A DNA stretch of 22,288 nt, from assembly GCA_021203685.1 (NCBI GenBank), contig JAJQAS010000040.1:1-22288 (forward strand), read 5' to 3'. Below, piece by piece: positions 1-9,252 of this stretch. Every line of letters starts with the position of its first letter. Positions within the stretch are counted from its first letter, which is position 1. The DNA is from Clostridiales bacterium (lineage in GTDB: Bacteria > Bacillota > Clostridia > Oscillospirales > Oscillospiraceae). A program made the translations under genes and the position numbers. The notes beneath the pieces were generated by a model. That model saw only the letters and a list, made by a program, of their open reading frames with translations, ran no database searches and had not been told where the DNA came from.

Positions 1-1
1 A

Positions 2-3000
2 ATGGGGTATCCGTGTTCATCGTTACATTGTATCAACGAGAGTAGGGCAACGGAACCGTCCTGCGGCATTGGCAATTTTATGGGGCTGGTGCCGGAAAGC
101 ATGGACGGCCTGAAAATGTACGGTGTGGAGCTGGACAGCATTTCCGGCAGGATTGCGCAGCAGCTCTATCAGAAAAATAAGATTGCCGTACAGGGCTTTG
201 AGACGGCGGAGTTTCCAGACAGCTTTTTCGACTGTACGATAGGTAACGTGCCGTTCGGAAGCTATAAGGTCAATGACCCGAAGTATGACCGGCACAATTT
301 TATGATCCATGATTATTTTATCGCACGGAGCATCGACCTGGTTCGTCCGGGCGGCGTGGTGGCGGTGGTCACTTCCTCCGGCACGATGGATAAGAAGGAT
401 GATTCGGTGCGGCGGTATTTTGCAAACCGGGCTGACTTGCTTGGAGCAATCCGTCTGCCGGATAACGCTTTTATGCGAAACGCCAATACGGGCGTGGTGG
501 CAGACATCCTGTTTTTCCAAAAGCGTGACCGTGCTTCCCTGGAGGAGCCGGATTGGGTTCACCTTGCACAGACGCCGGAAGGTTATACAGTGAATTCTTA
601 TTTCGCCCAACATCCAGAGATGGTGCTTGGGCGTTTTTCAATGGAAAATACCCAGTACGGGCGGCAGGAAACCACGGTGAAGCCGATAGAAGGCGCAGAC
701 CTGGCGGAGCAGTTAAGAGAGGCTGTCAGCCATATCCACGGCACAATCACGGAGGTGGAGCTGGATAATGCAGAGCTTGACGGTGTGGATACATCCATCC
801 CGGCAGACCCGGCAATTAAAAATTTCAGCTTTGCCAACGTGGACGGGCATGTGTATTACCGTGAGAATTCCAGAATGAACCTGATGGAGCTTCCGAAAGT
901 GACCACAGAGCGTGTTCTTGGAATGATCGAGCTGCGGGATACCGTGCAGGCTCTGCTTGCCCTGCAGGTGGAGGATGGCAGCGATGCAGAAGTCCAGTTA
1001 TTACAGCAGAAGTTAAATGAGGAATACGATACTTACACGGCACAGTATGGCCTGATCAGCAGTACGGCCAACCGCAGGGCCTTTTCACAGGACAGCAGTT
1101 ATTGCTTGCTGGCGTCCCTGGAGCTGTTGGATGAAGAAGGAAACCTAAAGCGGAAAGCCGATATTTTCACCAAGCGGACCATCCGCAGGGCGACACCGGT
1201 GACAAGCGTGGATACGGCCAGTGAAGCCCTTGCTGTCTCGATTGGCGAACGTGCGAGGGTGGATGTGCCGTTTATGGCGCAGCTTGCAGGAAAAGCAGAG
1301 GATGAAATCACAGAGGAGCTGTCAGGCGTTATTTTCAAAAACCCGATGACAGATAAGTGGGAAACCTCCGATGAATACCTTTCCGGCAACGTCAGGGAGA
1401 AGCTTTCCATTGCGCGGCAGTTTGCCGAGACACACCCGGAATACGCTGTCAACGTGGCTTATCTGGAACGTGTGCAGCCGAAAGATCTGGAAGCATCGGA
1501 GATTGAGGTGCGGCTTGGGGCGACATGGATTCGGCCAGACTATATCAATCAGTTTATGTCAGAAGTGTTCCATACGCCGTGGTATCTGCTTGACCGCCAT
1601 ATCCAGGTGCAGTATGCGGAGGTTAGCGGACAGTGGAATATCTCCGGCAAATCCCGTGACAACGGCAACCCGATGGTCTATTCCACCTACGGGACACCGG
1701 TTGCAAACGCTTACCGGCTGTTGGAGGATGCGTTAAACCTCCGTGATACCAAGATTTATGATACTGTGCGCGGGGATGATGGAAAGGAAAAGCGTGTCTT
1801 AAATAAGAAGGAAACCATGCTGGCACAGCAGAAGCAGGAAATGATCAAAGAGGCGTTTAAGGAATGGATTTTCTCGGATATTGACCGCCGGGAAGACCTG
1901 TGCAAGACGTATAATACGCTGTTTAACAGCATCCGTCCGCGTGAATATGACGGGAGCCATATCCAGTTTACCGGGATGACGCCGGAGATCACGCTGATGC
2001 CGCACCAGAAAGACGCCGTTGCCCATATCCTTTATGGAGGAAATACCCTGTTGGCACATTGCGTTGGGGCTGGCAAGACCTTTCAAATGATCGCAGCAGG
2101 CATGGAGAGCAGGCGGCTTGGGCTGGCGCAGAAATGTCTGTATGTCGTGCCAAACCACTTAACAGAGCAGTGGGGAAGCGACTTCCTGCGGCTTTATCCG
2201 GGAGCCAACATTCTCGTGGCGACCAAAAAGGATTTTGAGCCAGCCAACCGGAAGAAGTTTTGTTCCCGGATTGCCACCGGCGATTACGATGCAATCATCA
2301 TCGGCCACAGCCAGTTTGAGCGGATTCCACTTTCCAGGGAACGCCAGATTGCTGCGATTGAGCGGCAGATCGACGATATTACCGAAGCCATTGAAGAAAT
2401 GGCGCACGAGGACGGCACCCACTTTACCGTAAAGCAGATGGAGCATACACGAAGGTCGCTGCAGACAAGGCTTGAGCGCCTGAATAAGCAGGAGCGGAAG
2501 GACGATGTGGTAACCTTTGAACAGCTGGGCGTGGACAGGCTCTTTGTAGACGAGTCACATAACTATAAAAATATGTTCCTGTACACCAAGATGCGCAACG
2601 TCGCCGGAATTTCACAGACAGACGCACAGAAAAGCTCTGATATGTTTATGAAATGTCAGTACATGGATGAGATTACCGGGAGCCGGGGCGTGACTTTTGC
2701 CACAGGTACACCCATCTCGAACAGCATGACGGAGCTTTATACGATTATGCGCTATTTGCAGTATGACACCCTCCAGAAGATGGGGCTTGGGCATTTCGAT
2801 TCCTGGGCGGCGAGCTTTGGTGAGACGGTGACAGCAATCGAACTTTCGCCGGAAGGTACGGGATACCGGGCGAAGACGCGGTTTGCACGGTTTTATAACC
2901 TGCCGGAGCTGATTTCCCTGTTCAAAGAGAGTGCGGACATTCAGACAGCGGATATGCTGGACTTGCCGACACCGGAAGCGGAGTACATCAATGAGGTGTT

Positions 3001-4672
3001 GAAACCGAGTGAGATTCAGCAGGAGATGGTCAGCAGTTTTGCGGAACGCGCCGAAGCGGTGCGCGGCGGCAAGGTGGATTCCAGAGAAGACAACATGTTA
3101 AAGATTACGAACGACGGCAGAAAATGCGCTTTAGATCAGAGACTGATGAATGATATGCTGCCGGATGATCCGGGAAGCAAGGTCAACCGCTGCGTGGAAA
3201 ACGCCTTTGGCATCTGGAAAGACACCGAAGCGGAACGGTCAACCCAGCTCATTTTTTGCGACCTGTCTACCCCGAAAGGAGATGGGAGCTTTAACGTTTA
3301 TGACGATGTGCGTGAGAAGCTTGTGGCAAAAGGAATCCCCAGAGAAGAAGTTGCCTTTATCCATGAAGCGAACACGGAAACGCGGAAGTCGGAATTATTT
3401 GCAAAGGTGCGCTCCGGCCAGGTGCGTATCCTGCTTGGGTCCACACCGAAGCTTGGTGCAGGAACCAATATTCAGGACCGGTTGATTGCGCTCCATCATC
3501 TGGATTGCCCGTGGAAGCCCAGCGACCTGGAACAACAGGAGGGTCGTATTTTACGGCAGGGCAACCAGAATGAGAAAGTGAAGATTTACCGGTATGTCAC
3601 GGAAGGGACATTTGATGCTTACATGTGGCAGCTCCTTGAGAATAAGCAGAAGTTTATTTCACAGATTATGACTTCAAAGTCGCCGGTCCGCTCCGCAGAG
3701 GATGTGGATGATACGGCGCTTTCCTATGCAGAGATTAAGGCGCTGGCAACGGGAAATCCTTATATTAAGGAAAAGATGGATTTGGATATTCAGGTCAGCA
3801 AACTGAAACTGCTGAAGGCAAACCACACGAGCCAGATCTACCGTCTGGAATCCGACATCACGAAGAAATACCCGATGCAGATTGCGTCAACAAAGGAACT
3901 TCTTGCAGGGATGCGGGCAGACGCGGCTGCGGCAAAACCGATTTTGGCGCAGGAGAAGGAAGACTTTTCGATGGTGGTCGGCGGAAAGACGTATACAGAC
4001 CGGAAGGAAGCCGGTACCGCCATTATCGCCGCCTGTGCAGGCTTGAAAGCCGTAAGCACCTCCGGTCAGATCGGGGAATATCAGGGCTTCGCGCTGATGG
4101 CAAGTTATGACAGCTTCAACCAGAAATTCATGCTGAAAATCAAACGCCAATGTACTTATACCATCGAGGTCGGCAAAGACCCGCATGGAAATATCAAGCG
4201 TATCCAAAATGCCCTTGCCGGGATTGAAAAGAAGATATCGGAAACGGAGCAGAAGCTGGCATCGCTGCAGGAACAGCTGGCAACAGCAAAAGAGGAAGTG
4301 AAGAAGCCGTTCCCACAGGCTGCGGCACTGGAAGAAAAGTCGAAAAGGCTTGCCGAACTGAACTCGCTCTTAAATATGGATGAACGCGGGCCGTCGGATG
4401 CGGCAACCCTTGATGATGAAGGTGTTGGAAGCGACGCGGCAGAGAATGAAGTAGCCGACAAGCCGGGATGGACAGTATCTTACGCTGACCGTGCAACTGC
4501 TGACCATATGGCGAAGCAGGGCGGTATGGATGCTCAAACCGCAGAGGATGCCCCGCGTAAGGTATCTGTTTTAGCGAAGCTTCATGAGAAGCAGGAGCAG
4601 AAATCAGGGCAGGTAAAAGAAGTGCAGCGGCAGAAAGAGGCTCCGGCAAAGAAGCAGGAGCAAAGCATATAA
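2..4672 (+). CDS. Giant N6-adenine methylase / SNF2-type helicase, 5'-truncated by the window
   Basis: C-terminal 1556 residues of a mobile-element protein that joins a DNA adenine methylase to a superfamily 2 helicase; full-length relatives usually exceed 2,000 residues. Visible in order: methylase motif I EPSCGIGNF (18-26); NVPFGSY (82-88), a variant of the NPPY catalytic motif; Walker A GAGKT near 689-693; Walker B DESH near 850-853; TGTPISN near 901; and motif VI EGRILRQGNQNE near 1180-1190, whose arginines fit the SNF2 helicase pattern. A charged coiled-coil tail fills about 1400-1556. In this family the protein is presumed to modify or protect DNA during transfer; that role is inferred. 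The gene ends just before a strong terminator. The first 17 or so residues before motif I do not resemble the usual family sequence, and no true start codon is visible. Confidence 0.9.
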   Translation: MGYPCSSLHCINESRATEPSCGIGNFMGLVPESMDGLKMYGVELDSISGRIAQQLYQKNKIAVQGFETAEFPDSFFDCTIGNVPFGSYKVNDPKYDRHNFMIHDYFIARSIDLVRPGGVVAVVTSSGTMDKKDDSVRRYFANRADLLGAIRLPDNAFMRNANTGVVADILFFQKRDRASLEEPDWVHLAQTPEGYTVNSYFAQHPEMVLGRFSMENTQYGRQETTVKPIEGADLAEQLREAVSHIHGTITEVELDNAELDGVDTSIPADPAIKNFSFANVDGHVYYRENSRMNLMELPKVTTERVLGMIELRDTVQALLALQVEDGSDAEVQLLQQKLNEEYDTYTAQYGLISSTANRRAFSQDSSYCLLASLELLDEEGNLKRKADIFTKRTIRRATPVTSVDTASEALAVSIGERARVDVPFMAQLAGKAEDEITEELSGVIFKNPMTDKWETSDEYLSGNVREKLSIARQFAETHPEYAVNVAYLERVQPKDLEASEIEVRLGATWIRPDYINQFMSEVFHTPWYLLDRHIQVQYAEVSGQWNISGKSRDNGNPMVYSTYGTPVANAYRLLEDALNLRDTKIYDTVRGDDGKEKRVLNKKETMLAQQKQEMIKEAFKEWIFSDIDRREDLCKTYNTLFNSIRPREYDGSHIQFTGMTPEITLMPHQKDAVAHILYGGNTLLAHCVGAGKTFQMIAAGMESRRLGLAQKCLYVVPNHLTEQWGSDFLRLYPGANILVATKKDFEPANRKKFCSRIATGDYDAIIIGHSQFERIPLSRERQIAAIERQIDDITEAIEEMAHEDGTHFTVKQMEHTRRSLQTRLERLNKQERKDDVVTFEQLGVDRLFVDESHNYKNMFLYTKMRNVAGISQTDAQKSSDMFMKCQYMDEITGSRGVTFATGTPISNSMTELYTIMRYLQYDTLQKMGLGHFDSWAASFGETVTAIELSPEGTGYRAKTRFARFYNLPELISLFKESADIQTADMLDLPTPEAEYINEVLKPSEIQQEMVSSFAERAEAVRGGKVDSREDNMLKITNDGRKCALDQRLMNDMLPDDPGSKVNRCVENAFGIWKDTEAERSTQLIFCDLSTPKGDGSFNVYDDVREKLVAKGIPREEVAFIHEANTETRKSELFAKVRSGQVRILLGSTPKLGAGTNIQDRLIALHHLDCPWKPSDLEQQEGRILRQGNQNEKVKIYRYVTEGTFDAYMWQLLENKQKFISQIMTSKSPVRSAEDVDDTALSYAEIKALATGNPYIKEKMDLDIQVSKLKLLKANHTSQIYRLESDITKKYPMQIASTKELLAGMRADAAAAKPILAQEKEDFSMVVGGKTYTDRKEAGTAIIAACAGLKAVSTSGQIGEYQGFALMASYDSFNQKFMLKIKRQCTYTIEVGKDPHGNIKRIQNALAGIEKKISETEQKLASLQEQLATAKEEVKKPFPQAAALEEKSKRLAELNSLLNMDERGPSDAATLDDEGVGSDAAENEVADKPGWTVSYADRATADHMAKQGGMDAQTAEDAPRKVSVLAKLHEKQEQKSGQVKEVQRQKEAPAKKQEQSI

Positions 4673-4679
4673 TTATTTT

Positions 4680-4723
4680 CACCGTCAGGCAGGAGGGAAA
4701 CCTCCTGTTCTGGCGGTGTTTTT
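4680..4723 (+). terminator. Rho-independent terminator after the methylase-helicase gene
   Basis: A two-part stem: CACCGTCAG at 4680-4688 pairs with CTGGCGGTG at 4710-4718 (one G-T pair), and AGGAGG pairs with CCTCCT around a GAAA tetraloop. Five T residues follow. It sits 8 bases after the stop codon and only 11 bases before the next start, so the downstream genes depend on readthrough or on a promoter not recognised here. Confidence 0.88.
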
Positions 4724-4734
4724 CTTAAGGAAAT

Positions 4735-5220
4735 ATGAACAGAAGGGAGAGGGTAAGATTGCTTGAATTAACACCAGTGACGCTGCGGGAAGCGAATGCT
4801 TTCGTTGCCCAGCATCACCGACATCATAAGCCCACAGTCGGGCATAAATTTTCCATTGGCGTAAAGAATGGCGAAGCACTGGTCGGAGTTGCAATTTGCG
4901 GCAGACCGGTGAGCCGCCGTCTGGATGATGGGAAGACATTGGAGGTCAGCCGCCTGTGTACGGACGGTACGAAAAACGCCTGCAGCATGTTATATGGTGC
5001 GGCGTACCGGGCAGCCAGAGCAATGGGCTACCGGAGAGTAGTTACCTATATTCTGGAGAGTGAGCCGGGAACGTCGCTGAAAGCAGCCGGCTATCACTGT
5101 GAAGGCAGAGCGGGCGGTTTGGAATGGAACGGAGAACGGAAACCAAAGGATGCAAATCAGTACCCACATGAAATGAAAACGCGGTGGGTGAAAGAAATGG
5201 AGGAACAAAATGGCAGGTAA
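4735..5220 (+). CDS. XF1762-family protein (GNAT-like, distantly Mom-like)
   Basis: 161 residues. The core GHKFSIGV, EVSRLCTDG, then NACSMLYGAAYRAARAMGYRR and a TYILESEPGTSLKAAGY block match what I know as the XF1762 family, common on phages and conjugative elements. The pattern of strand, helix with small residues, then strand resembles GNAT acyltransferases, and the family is sometimes compared with phage Mu Mom, which modifies adenine to block restriction. Whether this protein modifies DNA is inference. The start has TAAGGAA a few bases upstream. Its stop overlaps the start of the next gene by 11 bases, so the two are probably translationally coupled. It follows a DNA methylase-helicase and precedes an ArdC-type gene, which fits an anti-restriction role. 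Confidence 0.8.
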   Translation: MNRRERVRLLELTPVTLREANAFVAQHHRHHKPTVGHKFSIGVKNGEALVGVAICGRPVSRRLDDGKTLEVSRLCTDGTKNACSMLYGAAYRAARAMGYRRVVTYILESEPGTSLKAAGYHCEGRAGGLEWNGERKPKDANQYPHEMKTRWVKEMEEQNGR

Positions 5221-8200
5221 ACGGGAAGAACAGTTAAAAGAGATTACGGAGCGGCTGGAACAGGGCGTACAGGAGTTATTCACTTCCGAACGCTACGCGG
5301 AGTATCTGCGCACAATGTCGCAGTTTCACAGCTACAGCTTTAATAACACGCTTCTGATCGCCATGCAGAGACCGGACGCGACCCATGTCGCCGGTTATCA
5401 GGCATGGCAGAAGAAATTCCATCGGCAGGTAAAGCGCGGGGAGAAAGGGATTCAGATCATATCCCCGGCACCAATCCGAAGAAAAGAGGAAAGAGATAAG
5501 GTGGACGAACAGACCGGGCAGGTCATCTTAAAGCCGGACGGCGAGCCGGAGAAGGAAGAAGTCGTCCATGTGATCCCACAGTTTAAGGTTGCGACGGTCT
5601 TTGATGTGAGTCAGACAGTCGGGGAGCCGCTGCCGGATTTGGGTGTGGAGGAACTGACCGCCAGTGTGGAGAATTACGATGCTTTTATGGCGGCGCTTAC
5701 ACAGGTGTCCCCGGCACCGATTCGTTTTGACGAGATTGCCGGCGGCGCAAAGGGATTTTATAACAGCGCAAATAAGGAAATCGTGATTCAGAGCGACATG
5801 AGCGAAAGCCAGACCTTAAAAACAGCAGTCCATGAGATTGCCCACGCACGTCTCCATGACCGTGAGATGATGAAGGAACAGGGCATTGAAAAAGACCATA
5901 TGACTAGAGAGGTTGAAGCGGAAAGTGTGGCCTATACGGTATGCCAGCATTTTGGTATCGACACTTCCGATTATTCGTTCGCTTATGTGGCCTCCTGGAG
6001 CAGCAGCATGGAAATGAAGGAGCTTCGTGCTTCGATGGATACGATTCGTCATACGGCGGCGGAATTTATCGACGAGCTTACCGAGCAGATACAGCTGCAG
6101 AGGGAACAGCAGGAGCAGTACATGGAGGCTACAGAATATCAGGAAGTGGAAATTTTTGAGGTGCCTGCGCTTTACAGCAACGGAAGGATTGCCGATGGGG
6201 ATATACCGGCAGGCTTTTACCGCTATGATCTGCGTGGCTCCGATGATGACCCTGGCCGTCCCGTCACGGTTCAGAATAACGTTGTTGTAAATCATGCAGC
6301 GACCATCTTAACCATGTATCCGCTGAACCTTCCGGAACAGGGATTCTTGTATCTGGGTGAGGAGCTGAACTTCACAGGCGGGGAGATTTCCGTACAGGAA
6401 TACCGCCAGAGAATGGCTGATACGGATATTTCGGCTTTGGCAGAGAATATGCAGAATGCAGTGATTTGCGCAAATGAAAATCTGCTCTGGGAGGATTCCG
6501 GGGAGCGCTATGCAATTTACCAGATCAACCGGGATGGGCCTGGGGATGATTACCGGTTCATGAACATGGACTTTGTGAATCAGCAGGGCATGACCGTCAG
6601 AGGCTCGGATTATCAGCTGGTTTACGGCGGAGAGCTTGTGGACGGCGATACCCTTGAAAGCATATATCAGAAGTTTAACCTTAACCGTCCGCAAAACTTT
6701 ACTGGACATTCGTTGTCTGTCAGCGATGTGGTCCTGCTCAATCGCAGCGGTGTGGTAAGCGCACACTATGTGGACAGTATCGGATTTCAGACCCTGCCGG
6801 ATTTCATGCGGGAACGTCAGGAAATGTGGACACAGCAGCTGACGATGGCGTCTGAAACGCTTGAGAGCGGCTTGGAAGACATGTTAGAGGATGAAGCTGC
6901 TGCAGAGCCAGTACAGGACGGAGAAGCACAGGAAACGGAACCGGAGGCAATCGAGAGCCGGGAGGAAATTCAAGCGGATGATTCTCTGGCTGGGGAGACC
7001 GTGGAAAGCGAAGAATCCGTAACAAAAACACCGGAGAGTGTGCCGCAGAATGATACAGAGAACAGAGCGAATGAGAGTGCATCGGTCAATCAGGATGTAG
7101 TAAAACCTTTGTATATGCAGAACGGAGCATATGCCCGTGAGCATGGTGAGCTGGAGCAGTACCGTGAATCCAGACGGTTAAACGTCGCCTGCAAAGACGC
7201 AATCGAAACGGCGGTAGCAGATAATTTTGATGGGATGCACTTAAACCCCGGTGCGGTGAAACCGGTGGTCGATCAGTTTGGCGAGGAGCGTGTCGCGTAT
7301 GTCCTGGCCTCGACGATTCAGATGAAAGATTGGGACGGGCGCTTCTCTCCTTCAAACAAGGAGTGGGCGGCTTCTGTACCAATCGGGGAGGAGATCAGCC
7401 CATTTGGAAATGACCGCCGGTTAGAGTGGACGGTGGAGAGCCATCCCGCCGTGCTGGACGGTTTTGTCAGGATATTTCGGGAAGAAGTGCAGGAACAGGC
7501 GCGTGAACAGGAAGCAGAAAAGCCGCTGACAGCAGATGAGATTACCAATTTTAAAGAGATCAGCAGGGAGTATTACCCGCACATGAGGACCGCTGAGTAT
7601 GTCTTTTCCTGTGAGGTACGGGGAGAACCGGATGTGTTGACCTATGAAGTATCTCAGCATGACGATGGGGAGGGTTATTCGCTCCATACAAAGAACCGCG
7701 ATATTTGGGAGCGCATGAGCCGGAGAGAACTTGAAAAACTCGAATTTGTTGTGAGCCGTGAGGTGACATTTGCCAGATGGCAGAAGGAGATTGAGCAGGC
7801 AGAAACAGCGGATGATCTGCGGGAAGTCAACTATGGGATGATGGAGACAGAATACCTGAATCTTTCAGACGAACAAAGAGAGCGCTTGTATCAGATGATG
7901 GAGGAGAAGGAGAAAGGCTTCACGGCGAACTCATTAGATGGGGCGGAGAAAACGGAAGAAGTCCCCGAAAAGCCAGAGAAACAGTCAGATGTGAGCGAAC
8001 AGCAAAAGGAAGATATTCCTCTCATTTCAGATCGGACAGAGCCGACTAAATCCTTGCTCGGACGGAGCATGGCTGATATTGAAGAAACGGTTTTGAGTTC
8101 CGCACAGGCGGAAATTGATTCAATGGGTCTGCATGACGAAGTACAGCTGCTTGGAGCAAGAGTTTACGGAAGCCGGAGCCGAGAAGGACTTAGCACAGAG

Positions 8201-9016
8201 GGGTCTGATCTTGATGTGGTGATTTCTTATACCGGAAATATCAGTGAAGATGCTTTTTTCAATGCCCTGCATGAAAGCGGAATGTCCATCAGCGGAATGC
8301 CGGTTGATATGAACCCGATCTCTACAGAGAAGACTGGAACGCTGGAAGATTATCTGCAGAAGGCGGAACAGTATCTGGATGAAAAGGCGGCGCAGATGGC
8401 AGAAGCACAGCAGGCGCAGAGTGCTGAAATGAAGCAGGAAGCGGTTGAACCGAGAATCACTTTTTATGTGGCGGAGTGTATGGAGTTTCCGATCTTGGGC
8501 GAATGGCATGAGGAGATCACAAGCCTGCAGGAAGCGGTGGCTCTGTATGAGAAAATTCCGGCGGAACGCATGAACGGCATTAAGGGAATCGGTTTTACCC
8601 TTTATGATGGAAGTCTGTATGACGGAATGTCACAGGAGATGATGTCTGCCGGGATTGTAGACAGGGCCGATGTAAATGAGATTCAGCAATACAGGGAAAG
8701 CCCTCTGGTGCAGAAAGCTCTGGATGAACTGGAAGCGGTGTACCCGCCCGAAAGGACGGAAAAGGAAACCGTGCAGGCAGAAGTGAGAGAAGCATCTGCT
8801 CATGAAGAAAAGACGGCTCTAGAGCCGGAGAAAAAACCGCAAAGGGCGGCATCGGATGAAAGCAGGGGCAGGGGTTCTGTCGCTGCGGGTGGCAGGAAGG
8901 AATCTGTGCTGCAGGCGCTCAGAGACCGCAAGGCCAAAATGAAGGAACAGGAAAAGGCGTCCGGCAAAGAGCAGGACAGGAAGACAGAGCATAAGAAGGG
9001 AGACCAGTCACTATGA
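5210..9016 (+). CDS. Multidomain polyvalent protein: ArdC-like N domain, zinc peptidase, YodL, DUF3849-like, nucleotidyltransferase
   Basis: 1268 residues. Residues 1-100 look like the ArdC N-terminal domain (SQFHSYSFNNTLLI, then GEKGIQI). Residues 208-212 are HEIAH, a zinc metallopeptidase HExxH motif, followed by EVEAESVAYTVCQHFG, which supplies the usual downstream glutamate. A YodL-like domain spans about 434-530 (NFTGHSLSVSDVVLLNRSG). A DUF3849-like domain lies near 632-725. A nucleotidyltransferase domain lies near 950-1060, with GSRSREG and SDLDVVI carrying the DxD metal site. One more unassigned domain follows at about 1083-1180, then a charged tail. Acidic linkers separate the modules. 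This is the architecture of polyvalent proteins of conjugative elements and phages, thought to enter the recipient with the DNA and counter defences; the role here is inferred. It overlaps both neighbours, so it sits inside one operon. Confidence 0.88.
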   Translation: MAGKREEQLKEITERLEQGVQELFTSERYAEYLRTMSQFHSYSFNNTLLIAMQRPDATHVAGYQAWQKKFHRQVKRGEKGIQIISPAPIRRKEERDKVDEQTGQVILKPDGEPEKEEVVHVIPQFKVATVFDVSQTVGEPLPDLGVEELTASVENYDAFMAALTQVSPAPIRFDEIAGGAKGFYNSANKEIVIQSDMSESQTLKTAVHEIAHARLHDREMMKEQGIEKDHMTREVEAESVAYTVCQHFGIDTSDYSFAYVASWSSSMEMKELRASMDTIRHTAAEFIDELTEQIQLQREQQEQYMEATEYQEVEIFEVPALYSNGRIADGDIPAGFYRYDLRGSDDDPGRPVTVQNNVVVNHAATILTMYPLNLPEQGFLYLGEELNFTGGEISVQEYRQRMADTDISALAENMQNAVICANENLLWEDSGERYAIYQINRDGPGDDYRFMNMDFVNQQGMTVRGSDYQLVYGGELVDGDTLESIYQKFNLNRPQNFTGHSLSVSDVVLLNRSGVVSAHYVDSIGFQTLPDFMRERQEMWTQQLTMASETLESGLEDMLEDEAAAEPVQDGEAQETEPEAIESREEIQADDSLAGETVESEESVTKTPESVPQNDTENRANESASVNQDVVKPLYMQNGAYAREHGELEQYRESRRLNVACKDAIETAVADNFDGMHLNPGAVKPVVDQFGEERVAYVLASTIQMKDWDGRFSPSNKEWAASVPIGEEISPFGNDRRLEWTVESHPAVLDGFVRIFREEVQEQAREQEAEKPLTADEITNFKEISREYYPHMRTAEYVFSCEVRGEPDVLTYEVSQHDDGEGYSLHTKNRDIWERMSRRELEKLEFVVSREVTFARWQKEIEQAETADDLREVNYGMMETEYLNLSDEQRERLYQMMEEKEKGFTANSLDGAEKTEEVPEKPEKQSDVSEQQKEDIPLISDRTEPTKSLLGRSMADIEETVLSSAQAEIDSMGLHDEVQLLGARVYGSRSREGLSTEGSDLDVVISYTGNISEDAFFNALHESGMSISGMPVDMNPISTEKTGTLEDYLQKAEQYLDEKAAQMAEAQQAQSAEMKQEAVEPRITFYVAECMEFPILGEWHEEITSLQEAVALYEKIPAERMNGIKGIGFTLYDGSLYDGMSQEMMSAGIVDRADVNEIQQYRESPLVQKALDELEAVYPPERTEKETVQAEVREASAHEEKTALEPEKKPQRAASDESRGRGSVAAGGRKESVLQALRDRKAKMKEQEKASGKEQDRKTEHKKGDQSL

Positions 9017-9252
9017 GAAAAGTAGAATTTGAGGAAAACGAGTATATCGTGATGGCGATGTTTGAAGCAAAAACCCGCCAGGAATCAGCGGAGCAGATCG
9101 CGGAAATCCTTCCGTTTATTGAAGAAGATGAAGAACTGACAGAACTCGTCCGGGGAACGATTGATAAGATGGGACAGATTTCAGACGCAGATTACAGCGC
9201 ACTGGATTTGGAACCATACAAGCAGGAGCCGGAGGACGAGGATGAAGATTAA
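9013..9252 (+). CDS. TTRAP-like (transposon-transfer assisting) small acidic protein
   Basis: 79 residues, strongly acidic at the C-terminus (run of D and E). The N-terminal VEFEENEYIVMAMFEAKTR and the helical middle match the small proteins annotated as transposon-transfer assisting family in Tn1549-type elements; their biochemical role is unknown. The start codon overlaps the previous stop as ATGA, and the stop overlaps the next start by 11 bases, so it is translated as part of the same message. It has no signal peptide or membrane segment. The family assignment rests on pattern recognition and gene order. Confidence 0.75.
   Translation: MRKVEFEENEYIVMAMFEAKTRQESAEQIAEILPFIEEDEELTELVRGTIDKMGQISDADYSALDLEPYKQEPEDEDED

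Noticed and set aside
4194..4682. 162-codon open frame on the minus strand opposite the end of the methylase-helicase gene
   Set aside because: It lies wholly antisense to a well-supported gene, has no recognisable domain and a proline/serine-rich composition typical of shadow frames.
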